From Bacteroides sp. CAG:770 (GTDB taxonomy: Bacteria; Bacteroidota; Bacteroidia; Bacteroidales; UBA932), in contig FR890667.1 of assembly GCA_000435075.1 (NCBI GenBank), positions 63,977-127,976 of the forward strand: a DNA stretch of 64,000 nucleotides, given 5' to 3'. The notes under the pieces were generated by a model. It was given only the letters and a program-made list of their open reading frames with translations, was not told the origin of the DNA and searched no databases. The position numbers and the translations under genes are program-made. This document shows positions 54,523 through 63,243 of this stretch, piece by piece. The first letter of the stretch is position 1, and every line of letters starts with the position of its first letter.

Positions 54523-55875
54523 TTATTCTGCAATTTCAATTATAACATGCTGGTCATAAGTCTTTACGGCAGTACCATCTTCGAGGCTAGGTCTCTGTGC
54601 CGAGAATCTTGTCTGTCCACCGGCATCGGTACGGTCGATATAAAGTCCGCTGTTCTTGCTGCCATCCAGTCCGAGATGTCCGGCCTGACGGAAACGGAGA
54701 ACTACTGAATCCAGATCCCTGTCCGCAGTAAATGTACCGTCCACTGCTACATACGCTCCGTTTTTCTTCGCGTCGAGAAGTGTAGCGGCGAAGTTATAAG
54801 TAATTGTCTCGGAATAAGATACAGCCTTACCGGTCAAACCTTTCTCTGAAGATTCAAGTCGCTGGCTAATTGGCATGGTCGGCTTCCAGTCATCACCAGA
54901 CTTATACTCAAGCATCCAGTATGCGGATGTTGCAGTACCCATCTTCGTAACGAAATAATAGTGAATCTTAGTTCCTGCAGGTATCTTCTTATCTGCAGTG
55001 ACAAGCCAATAATCCTCCGGGATAGCACCTGAAACGTACGGGTCACCATTGCCGCCCACAAGACGCTTGCAAACAACCTTATTCGCTGCATATCCGGTTC
55101 TTTCGGCAGCATAATACTCGATCTTGCCCTTTCCTGTACTGGCATTGAGATACTTGCCGTTGGTTCCAGGGAATACCGTCTGGTCGCCGTCGTCCACGAA
55201 GGTCTCGCCTGTAGTTGCGGTCAATGCATTGAGGTCCCAATCCGCGATGATGCCGGCAAAGGCTTTCTGGGTCAATGTAAATGTATATGTCTTGTCTCCT
55301 TCCAGAACGACATTGACAGAAACGACTCTGTCTGACAGTTCCCCGTTTTCCGGAAGCGTGACGGTAACATCAGCCTCACCGAAACCTGAAGCAGGTGAGA
55401 TCACGACATCTTCATCCGGACATGTGGCTGTCCATTTGCGGTCGCCGTAAACCTTGAACCCTGCGGAGACAGCGGTAGATTCGATGACTGCTGATTCCGG
55501 CGCAATTCCCTTAGGGACAATACCTTTCTGTTTCAATGTAAGTTTGAGCGGTGTGACATCATCTCCTATGAAACGGACTGTTCCCGTTCGTTCCTCAGTC
55601 GATTCGTTCGCCTCCACCTCGAAATGAAGCACTGTCTTGTCTCCATCAGTTTCAGTATCGGAAATTTTAGCCCAATAATGCTCTCCTGATGCATCAGAAC
55701 AGTCATTGTTGACTCTGTAATAGACGTTGGATTTTAGTGTTACAGTAGCTGTGCCACCTTCGGAATCCAACGTAAGCAGTTTTGTCTCAAGCTCCATGTA
55801 AGGATCGGAAGCTGTCTGACACGAGGCAAGTGCAACAATTGCCAGACTTGCCGATAAAAGCTTTTTCAGATTCAT
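54523..55875 (-). CDS. BACON-domain lipoprotein
   Basis: 450 residues. Lipobox LASC at the N-terminus, then two BACON-like domains (about 30-115 and 120-205), each ending in the typical FTLTQK or LTLKQKG strand. The C-terminal half begins IIADWDLNALTATTGETF and is beta-rich. It contains a stretch on SAYWMLEYKSGDDWKP that looks like a carbohydrate-binding or lamin-type domain, but I cannot name it. Its position directly upstream of SusC/SusD suggests a surface glycan-binding role. Confidence 0.8.
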   Translation of the reverse strand: MNLKKLLSASLAIVALASCQTASDPYMELETKLLTLDSEGGTATVTLKSNVYYRVNNDCSDASGEHYWAKISDTETDGDKTVLHFEVEANESTEERTGTVRFIGDDVTPLKLTLKQKGIVPKGIAPESAVIESTAVSAGFKVYGDRKWTATCPDEDVVISPASGFGEADVTVTLPENGELSDRVVSVNVVLEGDKTYTFTLTQKAFAGIIADWDLNALTATTGETFVDDGDQTVFPGTNGKYLNASTGKGKIEYYAAERTGYAANKVVCKRLVGGNGDPYVSGAIPEDYWLVTADKKIPAGTKIHYYFVTKMGTATSAYWMLEYKSGDDWKPTMPISQRLESSEKGLTGKAVSYSETITYNFAATLLDAKKNGAYVAVDGTFTADRDLDSVVLRFRQAGHLGLDGSKNSGLYIDRTDAGGQTRFSAQRPSLEDGTAVKTYDQHVIIEIAE

Positions 55876-55887
55876 AAATATGGAATA

Positions 55888-58122
55888 TTAGTTGTTATTC
55901 TGTGTTACTGCAGTAGCCGCAAGGGATTTCTCCACCTCGCCACATTTCTTTTCATAATAATCGTATAGTTCATTCCAGTCATAGAAACAGCCGGAAACAG
56001 TCTCAAGAGGGAGTTTCACGTCAGTTTCATTGAGCATCACCCTCACGAGGACATCAGACTCTGCATTCCTGTAGAACACAAACTGCAGATTAGTTCCCAT
56101 CGGGATATCCCAACTGCGCCATTTATCCATCACTTCAGCCGGTTCGGAAGTCTCGAACGCCCAGTCGCCCGCCTGGAGATTAACCATCAGCGCCATCAAC
56201 GTTCCGTCGTGACCGAAGTTCAGGTCAATGCCATGACGGCCAAGGTCAATGTCATTTCTGGATTCGTCCAGAATATGTTTCAGTGTCCTCGCTCCAAGCC
56301 CCGCTCCCCTTCCGCGGGTCACAGGTTCATTGCCTTTCTGCGCATAGTATCTGTAATTCTCGATTTCCGCCAATGCCAGGATTTCGTCCTCGGTGAAAAT
56401 ATCCCACAGAGGGACCTGACGGTCAAGGCATTGCATAAGAGAAGCCATCAGATAGAAGCGTCTCTCAAGGTCATAAGGCTCATATGCGGCCTTGACTTTG
56501 TCAATGTCAATGAAGAGTCTCGAGAGGAAAGCATCTGCATCAATTCTGGAGCCTCGGAACTCTTCGTATTTCTTGTCCCAGAACCCTTTTCCGCTGATGA
56601 TGTCTGCATCTATCTGGAGTCTTCCCGGACAAACTGTCCCGTACTGGTTAAGGTCCTTAAGGAAAGATCTGGAGTTGTCAATCTCATATGCCCGCAAATC
56701 CGGACGACGCGAAAGGATTCCTTCAATCACAGACTGCATTGTAGCGGCAACTCTAAGGACATTTGTAGCATTGGCCTTGACAAACGGCTGTCCGTCAAAT
56801 ACTTCCGGATAATTATCCGCCATTCTTGCGCCCAACTCCCGGGATTGTCTGTAACCTATGCCTGTCAAATCACCTTCACGATACATGACATTGACCTTGA
56901 AAGGCTCCAGCCTGTCGTAAACCGCTTTTCCGAATCCTGTCAGATTGCCTTCAGCAGCAGCGGTCTCCAGGACTTCATATATCCGAGGATATGTAACATT
57001 GTCATCCACATGACGAGCTCCGTGTCTGAAATATCCATTGATATAGAAGGGCTTATAACCATCCGGAGCATCCGGTATGATTACTTCTCCCGTATTGGCC
57101 ACATAATATACCCCGCCTGCCTTCTCCGGATTCCGCTTAAGTTCTTCAAGAGCGTTTGCAGGAGCCGGCTTGCTTTTAGGAAGGGAAACCTTGTATATAT
57201 ATGGCTTCCTGTCTGTCTTCGCAGGATTAGTATTGGTATTCACATACATCCAGTCGCCTACAATAGCAATGTCTTCCATCTCGTTTGGAATCTGCTCCTG
57301 AAGTTCATAACGTGCTGATATTGTGCGTGTATCAGTATCATAGACGCGGATTCGTGACGGTCTTGACGGATCCTGGATGCCAAGCCCGAAACAATAATAG
57401 ATCTTGCCGTCATGGACACAACCTGCCTGAGTGAACCATGTATCGAAAGGAAATACTACCTGGTCCTCAATATCATTGACCCCAAGGATAATTTCTTTTC
57501 CTTCTGACAGCAACGGAACTCTGAACCTTGTCGCGACATATTGGTTTTCATATGCATTGCGAGTAACTTTCCGGACGGTACGTTTTCTGGCAGAGAATAC
57601 CCACAAGCTGTTGCGTTCTCTGTCCACCATCCAGCTCGGCGCTCCGAAAATGTCCACATAGCCATTCTCCTTCCAGCCTGCATTGTCAAGCGTGATTGTC
57701 TGGATCATTTCTGAAGAGAATCTGCGTCCTTTCCTGATAATGCTCTCCACGAAGCAAGTCCACTCGATATCGCTGCCTACTTTTCCGTTTGAGACATAGA
57801 GCAGCGGGAAAGATGCGCCTTTCGCAGTCTCTGTTCCGAAACTTGCATTGTTGGCATGATTGTCCGGTCTGGAGGAAGCCAATGGAAATGATGCCAGCGG
57901 CTCCGGAGAAGCTGTCTTGAAGTCATAGACATTGACATTGCCGCCATCTTCCAGCGCGAATACATACCTGTCCCAGATTTCCAGGCCCTGCTGTGCATTG
58001 CCCCTTCGCTCTTTTGCGATAAATACCGAGCAATCGACATTCTTCTCCGGTTCCGGATAGATTTGGGCAACGGCCACGCAAGGCAGCATTGACAATATCA
58101 AATATGTGGCGAACCTTTTCAT
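55888..58122 (-). CDS. Exported fusion: N-terminal propeller-like domain plus histidine acid phosphatase (MINPP/phytase-like)
   Basis: 744 residues with a signal peptide (MKRFATYLILSMLPCVAVAQ). Residues about 21-320 contain repeating blade-like phrases (DRYVFALEDGGNVNVYDF, SWMVDRERNSLWVFSARKRT, CVHDGKIYYCFGLG, DIAIVGDWMYVNTN). Residues about 350-740 are a clade-2 histidine phosphatase: YFRHGARH at 364-371, with the nucleophile His367, and FGHDGTLMAL towards the end as the acid/base motif. Single-domain relatives in Bacteroides act as inositol-polyphosphate phosphatases. Fusion to a propeller is unusual. The start codon overlaps the symporter stop by 4 bp. Confidence 0.85.
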   Translation of the reverse strand: MKRFATYLILSMLPCVAVAQIYPEPEKNVDCSVFIAKERRGNAQQGLEIWDRYVFALEDGGNVNVYDFKTASPEPLASFPLASSRPDNHANNASFGTETAKGASFPLLYVSNGKVGSDIEWTCFVESIIRKGRRFSSEMIQTITLDNAGWKENGYVDIFGAPSWMVDRERNSLWVFSARKRTVRKVTRNAYENQYVATRFRVPLLSEGKEIILGVNDIEDQVVFPFDTWFTQAGCVHDGKIYYCFGLGIQDPSRPSRIRVYDTDTRTISARYELQEQIPNEMEDIAIVGDWMYVNTNTNPAKTDRKPYIYKVSLPKSKPAPANALEELKRNPEKAGGVYYVANTGEVIIPDAPDGYKPFYINGYFRHGARHVDDNVTYPRIYEVLETAAAEGNLTGFGKAVYDRLEPFKVNVMYREGDLTGIGYRQSRELGARMADNYPEVFDGQPFVKANATNVLRVAATMQSVIEGILSRRPDLRAYEIDNSRSFLKDLNQYGTVCPGRLQIDADIISGKGFWDKKYEEFRGSRIDADAFLSRLFIDIDKVKAAYEPYDLERRFYLMASLMQCLDRQVPLWDIFTEDEILALAEIENYRYYAQKGNEPVTRGRGAGLGARTLKHILDESRNDIDLGRHGIDLNFGHDGTLMALMVNLQAGDWAFETSEPAEVMDKWRSWDIPMGTNLQFVFYRNAESDVLVRVMLNETDVKLPLETVSGCFYDWNELYDYYEKKCGEVEKSLAATAVTQNNN

Positions 58123-59897
58123 TTTCTTCTGCTGTCAATTATTCTGTAAACAATATATATCGCTATGAGCACGGCTATCGAGATCGTAAATCCAAGCACG
58201 ATATTCTTGACTGCCAATGTTTTAGGATCACCTGCCACCAGAAGGCCCACCAACAGGAGAGCTATCACGCCAAGTGTTATGCAGAAGCAGGATATTGCCA
58301 TGAAAGAGTAACTCTTGACGCACTTTCTGGTATGCTCGTCAGGCTCGTTGTCCGCATCATGATCATGATATTGGCAGATTGCTTCATATCCGCGGTCCTC
58401 CAGACCTCTGCACCTTGACCGGATTTCCATGACGGCCAGTATAAGGACTGGCAAAACGCATCCTGAGATGGATTCTATCAGACTCTGGCTCAGAACTGAA
58501 GCCGGGATGGTGAGTTTCGCGGTAATTCCGATGGCCCAGGTCAATAGCATTGACCATATCAGCTGACGGCCTGTAAGTCTCTTCGAGAAGAGGCCCCAGA
58601 TAGATGGGATATACAGAGGGCACATTATCATTGTCAAAAGCGTAACGACTACTTTTTCAGCGCCTCCGGCAAATGGAATCAGCATTGACAATCCTATGAT
58701 TACCAGTCCGAAAATCACGGTGAAGGTTCTTCCGACCCTGATCAGTTTCTTTTCGTCTGCGTTGCGGTTTTTCTCGTTATGCTTCCAGATGTCGTACGTA
58801 TAGACATTGGCATAGACATTCAGGATTCCGGAAACGTTGCTCAGTGTCGCCGAGAGCATCGCAGCCAGCATCATGCCGACCATTCCGCTCATCAGGACGA
58901 GTTTGCTCATGTTCACATAAGCGTGTTCGCCATTGTATGTCATGGTGACGGCATCTGCATCCAGGGCAAAACCAGGCTCCATCACACGATAAATCATCGT
59001 TGGAAGATACCAGATGAGCGGTGTCAGAAAATACAGCAAACCAATGAGATAGGTGCTTTTCTTCGCGTCTTTTCTGGTCGGCACGCTGATATATCTCTGT
59101 ACAAACGGCCAGTCACCGCCGATCATTGCGACATTGAGGAATACCCACAGGAGCAGCCATCCCCAAGTATATGTTCCGGATGTTCCGGAGAAGAAGCCAG
59201 GTATCTGCATCGCACCGTCAATGAAATTGCCGACTCCCCCGACTGCATGGAAAGACAGCGGAATCATGAATACGACTACCGCAAGAAGGACTCCGAACTG
59301 GATAACGTCAGTCATGAGGACTGCGAGAAATCCGCCTACTACGGTGTATATCAATGCTATGGCTCCTAGAATAAGGAGGGCCCACCAGATGCTGAGATAT
59401 CCGGCGGCTGTGTCTCCCGCCATTCCTGTCGAAGCGAAAATACTGCCTTCCGGCACTTTGATGAGCGCGCACATTACTACTGCTACCGCATAGAGTGCGA
59501 CTGCCGTGTGCACCGCTCTTGCGATGATTCCGGAAATCGTGTAGAAACTTACCGAACTGTGTCCGAAACGGACTGTCAGGAATTCGCCCGGAGATTTTAT
59601 CTTCAGGCCTCTCCATTTTCCCGATATCCATTTTCCTACTATCAATGATGCCACACCAAGACACATGGCGACTACCACAGCGACAAGTCCTGATTTATAA
59701 GCGACTCCGCCCCAGACGACAAATGTGCTGGCGGAGAAGATGGTCATGTATGATGATATGCCGGACAACCACCATGAGGAATTCCTTCCGGCGATGAACA
59801 TATCTTCCGAACTCTTTATCTTTCTGGACATTATGATGCTTACTGCTATCAGTCCCAAAAAGTAAAATAAGATGACGATGTAGTCAAGTGTTCCCAT
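58119..59897 (-). CDS. Sodium:solute symporter (SSS family)
   Basis: 592 residues and about 14 predicted membrane helices. The first helix LDYIVILFYFLGLIAVSI and the loop SSEDMFIAGRNSSWWLSGISSYMTIFSASTFV are typical SSS. GEFLTVRFG and the sodium-site helices follow. The last 100 residues are two further helices after a basic cytoplasmic segment. It would bring the periplasmic product of this operon into the cytoplasm, perhaps a polyol or sugar. The family includes myo-inositol and glucose transporters, but the substrate is not readable. Confidence 0.88.
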   Translation of the reverse strand: MGTLDYIVILFYFLGLIAVSIIMSRKIKSSEDMFIAGRNSSWWLSGISSYMTIFSASTFVVWGGVAYKSGLVAVVVAMCLGVASLIVGKWISGKWRGLKIKSPGEFLTVRFGHSSVSFYTISGIIARAVHTAVALYAVAVVMCALIKVPEGSIFASTGMAGDTAAGYLSIWWALLILGAIALIYTVVGGFLAVLMTDVIQFGVLLAVVVFMIPLSFHAVGGVGNFIDGAMQIPGFFSGTSGTYTWGWLLLWVFLNVAMIGGDWPFVQRYISVPTRKDAKKSTYLIGLLYFLTPLIWYLPTMIYRVMEPGFALDADAVTMTYNGEHAYVNMSKLVLMSGMVGMMLAAMLSATLSNVSGILNVYANVYTYDIWKHNEKNRNADEKKLIRVGRTFTVIFGLVIIGLSMLIPFAGGAEKVVVTLLTMIMCPLYIPSIWGLFSKRLTGRQLIWSMLLTWAIGITAKLTIPASVLSQSLIESISGCVLPVLILAVMEIRSRCRGLEDRGYEAICQYHDHDADNEPDEHTRKCVKSYSFMAISCFCITLGVIALLLVGLLVAGDPKTLAVKNIVLGFTISIAVLIAIYIVYRIIDSRRK

Positions 59898-59995
59898 TAG
59901 TTCTAGTATCTGTTAATTATCAAGTCGTTAAACCTGCTGATTCTTATTCTGTTAATATTAGCATTTTTCAAGATTGCAAAAGTCCGGGAAAAATG

Positions 59996-61372
59996 TTACA
60001 GACATGTTCCGATTTCACGAAGGCGTGATGTCAATGCTGCAATGTCTGCATCCTGTACATTCCTTCCGGCTGCCGCACATTGGGCCGCAGCGACTCCCGC
60101 CGACTGTCCCATGTCCATGCAGCTTGACTGGACTCTGATGGAAGCAAATGCTGTCTTGTCTGCGCTTATGCATCTCCCGGCCACAATCAGGTTCGGAAAA
60201 TCCGCTGCTATCAATGACCTGTATGGTACGTAGGCCGGCTGCTTCAGGAAGGTTATATTTTGTTTTTCGCCATTGGCGACATGAATATCGATAGGATGTG
60301 CTCCCCTTGAAATACTGTCCTCGAATCTGGTTGCGTTCAAGTATTCTTCGCCTGTAAGCACATGCACTCCCTGTATTCTTCTGGTCTCCCTGACTCCGGC
60401 CTGTGTAGAAACGGACATCAGGAAACTGTCCTTGAATTCGTCCACATTTTCTTTAAGGATTGCAACCATTCTGAAACAATCCTCCCGAAGTTTGCACTCC
60501 GCATGCGAATAATCCCTGTTGTCGCAAGCGTTGCCGGATGTTCTGGTAACATTGACAGTAATAACTCCGGGCTGCATTGTCGGGCAGAACCATGGCCCTC
60601 CGAATTCCGGCAAATTGAGTTCATCTTTCCTCGCTATCAGTTTTTCTCTGACCGGCAGGCAATGACAATTCACTCCCTGGCGGTTATGGTGAATAGCTTC
60701 CTGCATCATCGGAGTATCGAGATTGACTCCTCCCATTATGAAATATGAAGAAAGCGGCTGAAGAGGACGGCCCTCTGATTCCAGCATCGGCACTCCCGCC
60801 ATCGCAGCGACATCCGCGTCTCCGGTACAATCAATGAATACTTTCGCAGCAAGGGCCTCGGCACCATTTTTATTGTCAATGATAATGTAGCTGATTCTGT
60901 TTCCGTCTTTTACGCATCCGGAAAGATATGAATGCATATAGATATCCACTCCAGCTTCCAGTACCATCCTCTGCGCAATGAGTTTGTAATGTTCCGGTTC
61001 GAAGGCAACATTGGCAAGCGGTGATTCGATTTCTGCACCTCCTGCATTTTTCAATTTCTGTACGAATTCCCATGGGATTCCGCCCGTAACTTGCTTTCCG
61101 TTATAAGAGAATACACTAATCGGATTTACATATCCGGCAGTTGCCATACCTCCGAAAAACCCGTATTGCTCCACTATTGCTGTTTTTGCTCCTTCTCTGG
61201 CAGCCGCAATTGCTGCAATGAAGCCGGCTGGACCGCCTCCGCAGACGACGACATCATATTCGCCTACTACAGGTACTGTGTTCCGGATTTCAATTCTGGA
61301 CACTGGTTTCATATTGTCTATAATTTTAAGTCTATACTGCATCTTATTGGTTATCAGTTCATTCACTATCAT
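59996..61372 (-). CDS. FAD-dependent oxidoreductase (FAD_oxidored, PF12831)
   Basis: 458 residues, cytoplasmic. The dinucleotide-binding VVVCGGGPAGFIAAIAAAREGAKTAIVEQ is followed by YGFFGGMATAGYVNP. Later segments are FIDCTGDADVAAMAGVP, GVHVLTGEEYL and LIVAGRCISADKTAFASIRVQ near the C-terminus, all family hallmarks. Substrates of this family are mostly unknown. It is the first gene of the LacI-controlled operon. Alternative ATGs at codons 11 and 21 are possible, and the latter (MKPVSRIEI) fits the conserved core. The symporter starts 98 bp downstream. Confidence 0.87.
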   Translation of the reverse strand: MIVNELITNKMQYRLKIIDNMKPVSRIEIRNTVPVVGEYDVVVCGGGPAGFIAAIAAAREGAKTAIVEQYGFFGGMATAGYVNPISVFSYNGKQVTGGIPWEFVQKLKNAGGAEIESPLANVAFEPEHYKLIAQRMVLEAGVDIYMHSYLSGCVKDGNRISYIIIDNKNGAEALAAKVFIDCTGDADVAAMAGVPMLESEGRPLQPLSSYFIMGGVNLDTPMMQEAIHHNRQGVNCHCLPVREKLIARKDELNLPEFGGPWFCPTMQPGVITVNVTRTSGNACDNRDYSHAECKLREDCFRMVAILKENVDEFKDSFLMSVSTQAGVRETRRIQGVHVLTGEEYLNATRFEDSISRGAHPIDIHVANGEKQNITFLKQPAYVPYRSLIAADFPNLIVAGRCISADKTAFASIRVQSSCMDMGQSAGVAAAQCAAAGRNVQDADIAALTSRLREIGTCL

Positions 61373-61425
61373 TGACCAATCCCCTTACATGGATTGTACT
61401 TCAGGGCATCCTTTCGGACAAATGA

Positions 61426-61441
61426 TTTGAACCGATTCAAA
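61426..61441. promoter_or_regulatory. LacI-type operator O1
   Basis: TTTGAACCGATTCAAA is a near-palindrome with the central CG typical of LacI-family operators. Its reverse complement is exactly the sequence of O2. It covers the predicted start of the catabolic operon transcript, just downstream of the -7 box, so binding would block initiation. Confidence 0.8.
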
Positions 61442-61448
61442 CACACTG

Positions 61449-61478
61449 CAAATATAGAAATTTTTTGAATCGGTTCAA
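61449..61478 (-). promoter_or_regulatory. Promoter of the ten-gene catabolic operon
   Basis: On the minus strand TTG (61478-61476), a 19-bp spacer and TATATTTG (61456-61449) give a full match to the Bacteroidota consensus. O2 overlaps the -33 element and O1 the start site. The leader to the ATG at 61372 is about 70 nt. Confidence 0.8.
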
Positions 61479-61479
61479 A
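61464..61479. promoter_or_regulatory. LacI-type operator O2
   Basis: TTTGAATCGGTTCAAA, the exact reverse complement of O1, with centres 38 bp apart. It overlaps the -33 box of the leftward promoter and lies about 20 bp before the rightward lacI-type -7 box. It may therefore also mediate autoregulation. Confidence 0.8.
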
Positions 61480-61499
61480 TATTTATTGCAAATTTTTAG

Positions 61500-61507
61500 T
61501 ATTTTTG
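61500..61507 (+). promoter_or_regulatory. -7 box (TATTTTTG) of the LacI-family gene
   Basis: Exact TAnnTTTG match about 100 bp before the ATG at 61609. No TTG is found at the expected distance; O2 lies where a -33 element would be approached. Confidence 0.5.
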
Positions 61508-61608
61508 TAAAAGATGAAAACTGGATACCTCATATTCGGCAAGGAATACTGTGATGAAAATCTTTTGGCATAGTATTGGACTCACAGGCCATGAAAGCAG
61601 GATTGGAA

Positions 61609-62613
61609 ATGGAAAAAATTACTATCAAAGATATTGCGCGTGAAGCCGGAGTGTCTGTCGGACTTGTCTCTATGACGCTTAATGGCAGGAGTGGTGTAAA
61701 TCCGAAGACGGCTGACGCTATCATGAAGGTGATCAAACGGCTTAATTATACCCCGAACAAGGCTGCGTCTGCGCTACGTATCGGGTACAAGAAGACTATC
61801 GGTGTGATTACTCCGGATCTTGCCAACCACTATTTCTCCGACATTTCCAGGCATATTGAAAATATTGCCTATGACAATGGATATACGGTTCTGTTCGGCA
61901 GTTCGGACGATCGCATTGACAAAATCGGCCAGCTTATCGAGACTTTTCATTCCGATGGGGTGAAGGGGCTTCTTCTGAGTCCGTGCGACGGCTGTGAGGA
62001 GGAGTTGAGAAAGGCGATGAGACTCGGTATGAAAGTGGTCCTGATGAACCGTGACCTGCCGGGTCTTGAGGATGTCGGAAGAATTCTTCTGGACAATGAC
62101 AAGGCCATCCAGATGGGTCTGCACCATCTTCTGGACAATGGATACAGGCATCTCGAGATGATTTCCAACGATATAAAGCTTTCGACTTTGAATATGCGTG
62201 AGCGCAGTTATCTGAAGACGATGAATGAGATGGGCTTCGGTGACATCGCCAACGTAAGTTATGTCAATGAAAATAATTCGGATGAGCTCGAGCAATGTAT
62301 CCGTGAAGTCGTAAGTCGGGGTACGGATGCAATTTTCATCCCGCGTGGTTATCTGGCGCTATATGTGAGCAAGGCCATCAAGCGCCTGGGCTTGCGTATC
62401 CCGGAAGACCTGGCCATCATAGGTTTCGACGGCGGCGAGACATATCGTATCGCGACTCCAACATTGACCCAACTAAGTCAGAATACGAGGGAGACTGCCG
62501 TGGACGCATTCAACATGTTGATCGACATGCTGAAGGATAATGCCCCGGGCAAGGATATTTATCTGGAGCCGAAGTTGGAGGAGGGCGACTCGACAAGGAG
62601 ATGTCGTGAGTAA
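61609..62613 (+). CDS. LacI-family transcriptional regulator
   Basis: A 334-residue repressor. Helix-turn-helix with hinge at 1-60 (ITIKDIAREAGVSVGLVSMTLNG, then GVNPKTADAIMKVIKRLNYTPN), followed by a periplasmic-binding-protein-like effector domain beginning KKTIGVITPDLANHYFSDI. ATG 61609 is used because the DNA-binding domain begins there; an ATG at 61576 would add eleven unconserved residues. It is divergent from the catabolic operon with two matching operators in the 236-bp gap, so local repression relieved by a sugar or polyol signal is inferred. Confidence 0.93.
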   Translation: MEKITIKDIAREAGVSVGLVSMTLNGRSGVNPKTADAIMKVIKRLNYTPNKAASALRIGYKKTIGVITPDLANHYFSDISRHIENIAYDNGYTVLFGSSDDRIDKIGQLIETFHSDGVKGLLLSPCDGCEEELRKAMRLGMKVVLMNRDLPGLEDVGRILLDNDKAIQMGLHHLLDNGYRHLEMISNDIKLSTLNMRERSYLKTMNEMGFGDIANVSYVNENNSDELEQCIREVVSRGTDAIFIPRGYLALYVSKAIKRLGLRIPEDLAIIGFDGGETYRIATPTLTQLSQNTRETAVDAFNMLIDMLKDNAPGKDIYLEPKLEEGDSTRRCRE

Positions 62614-63028
62614 TCTGAATCTTGCAGTACGCAGTCTGTCTGGCTGTTTCACAGGTTCATATATCTGGTCAATGAAGGGGTTGAGAGTCTTTTCAGCAAA
62701 GTTTCCTACCCGATTTGCGCCGAATATGGTTTTTAACGGGACTATAGTCCATCATGCCTGCCGGATGAGACTGTCCGAAAAGTCAAACATTCCTCAGCGA
62801 GAATCAAAAATCCGCTTCTGGCCTTGTATAGGGGTACGGGGTATTTCAGTTTCGCGTGGGCTTTTCGGACGGCCTGGGAGGGGGGGGGGAAGCACCGGGA
62901 GGGTTTGGACGCCGTGGGGGGGGGGGGGGGAAGCACCGGGAGGTTTTGGAATGAGGTCTCTGGTTTCCGTACCTGCCAGCAGAAGTTTTAAGAGACGCTT
63001 CGAGCAAGGTCTCAGGCCGTGTATTTAA
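62614..63028. other. Non-coding gap with G-tracts after the LacI-family gene
   Basis: No credible gene is present. A frame of about 160 codons starting inside the LacI gene runs across the G-tracts but is low-complexity (runs of Gly and Arg) and resembles nothing. One GTCAATG heptamer lies at 62668. No terminator for the LacI gene was recognised. Confidence 0.5.
62880..62950. repeat. Two G-homopolymer tracts in a tandem 36-bp unit
   Basis: A run of 10 G (62880-62889) and one of 15 G (62916-62930) are each followed by AAGCACCGGGAGG and TTTGGA or a close variant, so the unit is duplicated head to tail. Long G-tracts are prone to slippage and could form G-quadruplexes. They are also common places for assembly error. 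Confidence 0.75.
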
Positions 63029-63176
63029 GTAAGCATACAAATAAGTTGGTAGAGATTTGTGATGGACTTTCGAGGATAGATTCCTTTTATGTGATGGACG
63101 CAGACGACTGATGATGCAGGAATATAGACCGACAGACTCGCAAAGATTCCCAAGTTATTATTTAAGGATTACTAAG
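63029..63176 (+). repeat. Leader-type dispersed repeat R4, copy b
   Basis: Second full copy of the repeat at 2835-2995, with the same order of conserved blocks and the end TTAAGGATTACTAAG. It lies in the same orientation upstream of the Fur-family gene, about 70 bp before its start. Identity to copy a is moderate, with blocks of 10-14 bp conserved. Confidence 0.75.
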
Positions 63177-63214
63177 CCGCATAGATAGAATATAATTTCA
63201 GTTTTTACATTATA

Positions 63215-63229
63215 TTTACATGATGTAAT
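63215..63229. promoter_or_regulatory. Fur-type 7-1-7 palindrome
   Basis: TTTACAT-G-ATGTAAT, an inverted repeat with the 7-1-7 geometry of Fur/PerR/Zur boxes, 15 bp before the start of a Fur-family gene. Another TTTACA-like half-site precedes it. Autoregulation is likely; the metal or stress sensed is unknown. Confidence 0.65.
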
Positions 63230-63243
63230 AATTAGCTTACAAC

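Noticed and set aside
62540..63028. Frame of about 160 codons across the G-tracts
   Set aside because: It starts inside the LacI gene, is dominated by Gly/Arg low complexity from the homopolymers, and has no recognisable domain.
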